Shown here one piece after another: positions 60,625 to 64,000 of a stretch of 64,000 bases of DNA. The translations under genes were made by a program, and so were the position numbers. The DNA is taken from positions 209,632 to 273,631 of the forward strand of contig NW_006281115.1 of the NCBI RefSeq assembly GCF_000203795.2. Reading direction: 5' to 3'. The notes beneath the pieces are model-generated. The model made no database searches and was not told where the DNA came from. It saw only the letters and a list, made by a program, of their open reading frames with translations. How positions within the stretch are numbered: the first letter of the stretch is position 1; every line of letters begins with the position of its first letter. Source of the stretch: Batrachochytrium dendrobatidis JAM81 (lineage: Eukaryota > Chytridiomycota > Chytridiomycetes > Rhizophydiales).

Positions 60625-60647
60625 CTGCCGTCATTATAAAACGGCAG
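60625..60647 (+). promoter_or_regulatory. Hairpin with TATA box upstream of the aspartyl-protease-like gene
   Basis: A perfect 7-bp inverted repeat (CTGCCGT / ACGGCAG) flanks a 9-base loop ending in TATAAA (60635-60640). It sits ~52 nt before the ATG at 60692. If TATAAA is the core promoter, transcription would start downstream of the other in-frame ATG at 60650, supporting 60692 as the start. Confidence 0.45.
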
Positions 60648-60691
60648 TCATGTACCAGATTCACGACACTCTCATCACACTACTTGATACA

Positions 60692-62338
60692 ATGCTGATT
60701 ACTATAGAATGCGTTCTACTTGCGTTACAAGCGGTTGCTGCAGTTCGACTTGCATTACATTCACCTTTTGAAATTACCAGTCAATCAAACAATAGGCTAT
60801 CAAAACGATCACCCGTTCAATTGGGTGGTGGTATTGGTCGATGTTTCAAGATAAAAGTCAATGTTAATGGAGTCAGTGTATGTATCATGTCATGAATTGT
60901 AGTTTGATATCAATAATACCACGTTTAATCAATCTAACACTTGTTTAAAATAGTTGAATTTACAAGTCGATTCAGCAGCTTCTGATATAGTGGTACCAAT
61001 TTCTAGTTCAAGAAGCAGTGTAGGTTTGACTTCAAAAAGTACTCTAAATGAGGAAGGTATTATGATAGAGTACAAAGGCGAAGAGTATAAAGGAGTTACT
61101 TCCACAGCCGCTGTGACGATTCCGGGTACCAAGATAATTGGCATGGATTTACCAGTAATAGCAATTCAAAAACAATCGCCAGATCTAATTGGCATTGGTG
61201 GAAGAATCGATCAAGGAATATTTGGCTTCGCCTATTCTTCGTTGTCAGATCAACATCCACAATCCACTGCGATGGATGTTTTGTACAATAGTGGTATCAT
61301 TCCTAAAAATGAGATTGGTCTTCAAATATGTCCGTATGGAATGCTTTCAGAAAGCTTCATCAATATAGGAAACACGGGTGTAACTCCAAAATGTGGAACG
61401 GATGGAACAAGTGTTGCATGGGTACAATCACCATCAGCCGATCATCATACTGTCAACATCAAGAGTATACTAATCAATGGCAAACCAGTGGAGCTGCCTG
61501 CTGGATTTCAAAAAAAAGTGGAAAACGGACGTACTTTGTACTCGTATCTACAAACATGCTTTTTATATATGCGTTTTCCCAAAGTAGTCGTGGATGTGCT
61601 GATCAATACTATTCTTGATAGTGATGCGATCACTGTCAAAACTATGTTTAGAAACGATCACCTCGGCAAAAGAAAAATCCAAAGGAAATTGCGGAAAAAT
61701 CATTTAATGTCCGAATCCAAATACAATATCAATTGGGACATGATGCCAACGATTTCAATCGTAATGTATTCTGAAACCCCTGTAACTGATGACAATCGCA
61801 ACTCCGTTGTAACGATCACACTGAGTCCTAGAGACTATATGTGGAGATATGATTCTAAACATGGTAAATATTTGATAATTGTATGTAATGTGTGTTGTTT
61901 GATTAACCTGACTAATATAATGTTGGATTATAGTTAGATTTGCTGTAGCAGTTGGTTCAAATGATTATGCAACTCTTGGTACATCATTTATGGTTCGACT
62001 TGGATTGACATTTGATTTACAAAATACACGCATTGGGTTTGGTCCTGGATGTGGATGCGAAGTCTCGACTGATGGATATCCTATTATTTCAAACAGTGAT
62101 CGAGTGCTCTGGTCACCATCACAGTAAGTTGTTTGATATTGATGTGTGGGTGTGTGAATTGATATTGATCATAAATTTGATGTATACTGTTAGATTGCCT
62201 GAACGACCAAGTACTTCAAGTTCAGATGTCACATCTACTCCTGGGAGATCATTTTCGCGACTTGGTAGTACTCTCCGTGGTAGCACTCGTCGTGGTAATA
62301 AGCATTCAAAAGTTAGATACGAGAAACTTGAGGGATAA
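60692..62338 (+). CDS. Secreted pepsin-family (A1) aspartyl-protease-like protein, probable pseudo-enzyme, 476 aa
   Basis: Exons: 60692-60877, 60954-61863, 61934-62123, 62194-62338. A signal peptide (MLITIECVLLALQAVAAV) is followed by a short propeptide ending in LSKRS, a Kex2-like site. The A1 fold is clear: the first active-site loop LQVDSAASDIVVP has the catalytic Asp (D68), but the invariant Gly is Ala; LIGIGGRIDQGIFGFAYSSL follows. The second active-site loop aligns as SYLQTCFLYMRFPK, where the catalytic Asp is Gln (Q262). The C-terminal lobe (DYATLGTSFMVR, NTRIGFGPGC) is intact. The tail is Ser/Arg-rich and basic, without an obvious GPI signal. With one catalytic Asp missing, proteolysis is unlikely; a binding or regulatory role is possible. 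The family is expanded in amphibian-associated chytrids. Confidence 0.82.
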
Positions 62339-63097
62339 ACAGATATAGCAATAAAACTGGTTATTGTTGCATAGTACCATGACTATCACACTCCATTAGC
62401 ATGTGTGATCATATTGCACCAATTGACCAGTATACGATCACTGCATACATCAACATATGGTACTTGACACACTACAAAGTTGATACTACAACTGATGTGT
62501 GTGATCAGTCAGGCTATTGATGCAACCATTTTGACACCACAATCAACGAGTCAAACCAGTCAAATTGGTCGGATCTGATATCAACACGCATGACTATTGT
62601 TGGTATTGATATTACATGTGTCAATACGACATGACAAGCAATATCATATCGACACAATACACAATGCATGTCAGCATCATCAATGTGTACAACTATGCAA
62701 TATACAATCAACTGTATTGTATTGGAAATACAAGTGTCAATGTGCAATATGATATGATACCAACCAAGACTGTAGAATAATCACATACAATATCAAATAT
62801 TCAATATCAAATGGTAATTATATTTCATTCAAGCAAAAATACAATGGACTCGGGTCAAAACCAGTCCGGATTAGCAATCAAATCAATTGGATGAATCGTC
62901 ACGGTTGGATTAACAAAATAATTTAACTTTATCTTCAAGTTTGGACAAAGTTTTTTGTGTGTTGGATCAAGCTGCTTGTATACTACATGATGTTTGAATG
63001 GGTTAAACTGTAGGCGTTTCATTCGATAACAAGGACGAGGCGAATTTTCATGATGTTGTGGTGAACTTTGGATCCCACTAGTAGAAGTTTGCTGAGA
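62339..63097. other. Gene-poor AT-rich intergenic region
   Basis: No gene recognised. Same composition as the blocks at 56.4 and 58.4 kb. Confidence 0.5.
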
Positions 63098-63679
63098 TTA
63101 TGACTGTTGATTTGGTACAGAACTAGGAGATGCGTCGACGGATTGTGTATGAGCATCGGCTGTTTCCAAGCCCGAATTTTCTTTGAGCAAGCTATCTTCA
63201 AGTAGTACTTTGATTGCGCGCAATTTTGAATAAAGTTGAGAGTTACTGCAACATAAATACATGCAACTTTCTTCAAGATCACAAAGAATCTGATATTGGG
63301 CTTTAATTTCAAGCTCAAGCTTTTTAAGCACTTTCCTGTGCCTTGGACCATGTAGGTGCTTCCAAAATTTGCGTTTCAAATCCTGGTATTCCCTCTCTAG
63401 CCATGTTACCAAATTTTCTTGACACATTTCTTCAAATTCTACCAGTTTTTGCGTTTTCGTTACTTGCTCGCAATTTTCTTCTGTTTCTACATATTCTTTG
63501 ATTAAATCCATAGTGCCCTTTGATGACAGACCAAGATCAACTGAAGGTGTAGCTTGTGCACTGGTAATGACGGTTGAAGTGCTAGATTCGGTACTTGTAG
63601 TCGAGCTGGAGAAAATTGGAGTAGCTGTGGTAACTGAGCAAACAGCCAGGATCGATGACAAAGCAATTGTGAATTTCAT
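63098..63679 (-). CDS. Small secreted protein with Ser/Thr linker and coiled coil, 193 aa
   Basis: Single exon. I chose the ATG at 63679 (MKFTIALSSILAVCSVTTA) over one seven codons upstream because it begins a standard signal peptide and aligns with the start of the relative at 57717-58346. A Ser/Thr linker (SSSTTSTESSTSTVITSAQ) follows, then a Glu/Lys/Leu-rich helical region with six cysteines (for example ENCEQ, EEMCQEN, CDLEESCMYLCC), which may form disulphides or a helical bundle. The C-terminus is Ser/Asp/Gln-rich. Function unknown; secretion inferred. Confidence 0.8.
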   Translation of the reverse strand: MKFTIALSSILAVCSVTTATPIFSSSTTSTESSTSTVITSAQATPSVDLGLSSKGTMDLIKEYVETEENCEQVTKTQKLVEFEEMCQENLVTWLEREYQDLKRKFWKHLHGPRHRKVLKKLELEIKAQYQILCDLEESCMYLCCSNSQLYSKLRAIKVLLEDSLLKENSGLETADAHTQSVDASPSSVPNQQS

Positions 63680-63734
63680 TGTGTTGATTTGGTTGAGCAA
63701 GTTGTAATGTCATCCACCAGGTCGGTTTGGTGTC

Positions 63735-63746
63735 GTATTTATATCC
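63735..63746 (-). promoter_or_regulatory. TATA-like element of the 63098-63679 gene
   Basis: GATATAAATACG on the minus strand ~60 nt upstream of the ATG, matching the element and spacing at 58405-58418. A further shared block, around CCTAAGG, lies ~45 nt beyond. Confidence 0.5.
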
Positions 63747-64000
63747 ATTGTTGAGTGAATGGTATTAAAAGCATATTCCCTGAATGAGCACCCTAAGGAA
63801 CTAGTGCTGCTGTCAGGGTTGGTACTGATTTATTGTTGTCAATGTCAAAACTTGAAGGGATATCCCTTCGTATGGTGATCCTCAATCCTGGTTAACTGTT
63901 GTTTGATTATGCATTCGAGTGTCGTATGGTTGATTGATTGTAGTTTCCACCCTTTTATATCTTAAAAAGGGCTAGTAAGCTACAGCCTGGGAAATCAATG
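63747..64000. other. Window end, non-coding
   Basis: Upstream flank of the secreted-protein gene, partly similar to 58420-58500. No gene seen. Confidence 0.5.

Noticed and set aside
61551..61565. Possible frameshift restoring the second catalytic Asp of the protease-like gene
   Set aside because: The frame is intact before and after, and conserved residues on both sides align in the same frame, so a substitution is the simpler explanation.
1..64000. tRNA, rRNA, CRISPR array or complete transposon
   Set aside because: None was recognised by eye: no clear T-loop box pairs, rRNA blocks, regularly spaced repeats, transposase or reverse-transcriptase frames. A dedicated tRNA and repeat scan would settle it.

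Overview
The window looks like nuclear DNA of a zoosporic (chytrid) fungus, most likely a Batrachochytrium-type species. This rests on moderately AT-rich DNA, frequent short spliceosomal introns (about 50-120 nt, mostly GT-AG), a complete epsilon-tubulin gene (kept by organisms with triplet centrioles and flagella, lost in Dikarya), glutamine-rich fungal regulators, and families of small secreted proteins like those expanded in amphibian-infecting chytrids. Species identity is inference. No rRNA, tRNA, CRISPR or complete transposon was recognised. One 100-N assembly gap lies at 48139-48238.

Layout. 0-5.2 kb: gene-poor block with two tandem paralogues of a small secreted protein, duplicated flanks and simple repeats. 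5.3-10.3 kb: six-exon, single-module non-ribosomal-peptide-synthetase-like gene (condensation, adenylation, carrier, FSH1/thioesterase-like hydrolase). 10.8-12.8 kb: exonuclease half of mitochondrial DNA polymerase gamma without a polymerase domain. 12.9-13.5 kb: LITAF-domain protein. 13.7-35.9 kb, all minus strand: a protein kinase, a large disordered protein (1891 aa), RNase H1, a PPR protein, a 1998-aa glutamine-rich coactivator-like protein and a second kinase. 36-43.9 kb: two paralogous kelch-type single-pass membrane protein genes and a 99%-identical broken copy of one. 45-47.2 kb: unknown basic protein with a long intron. 47.9-49.3 kb: unknown protein interrupted by the gap. 49.6-51.9 kb: epsilon-tubulin in 12 exons. 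52.3-56.4 kb: SulP-STAS-cNMP transporter of the yeast Vsb1/YGR125W type. 56.4-64 kb: a second gene-poor block with two related small secreted proteins and an aspartyl-protease-like secreted protein that appears to have lost a catalytic aspartate.

The centre is ordinary housekeeping and regulatory gene space. Both ends are gene-poor with secreted-protein genes, duplications and a distinct short-word composition, which resembles compartmentalised chytrid genomes. The most notable items are the stand-alone NRPS-like enzyme, the polymerase-less MIP1, the presumptive pseudo-protease, the secreted-gene pairs with conserved promoter and leader but diverged bodies, and two GC-AG introns that must be spliced to keep domains intact. 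I reconstructed exon structures by hand from reading frame, splice signals and domain continuity; none has been tested against transcripts.
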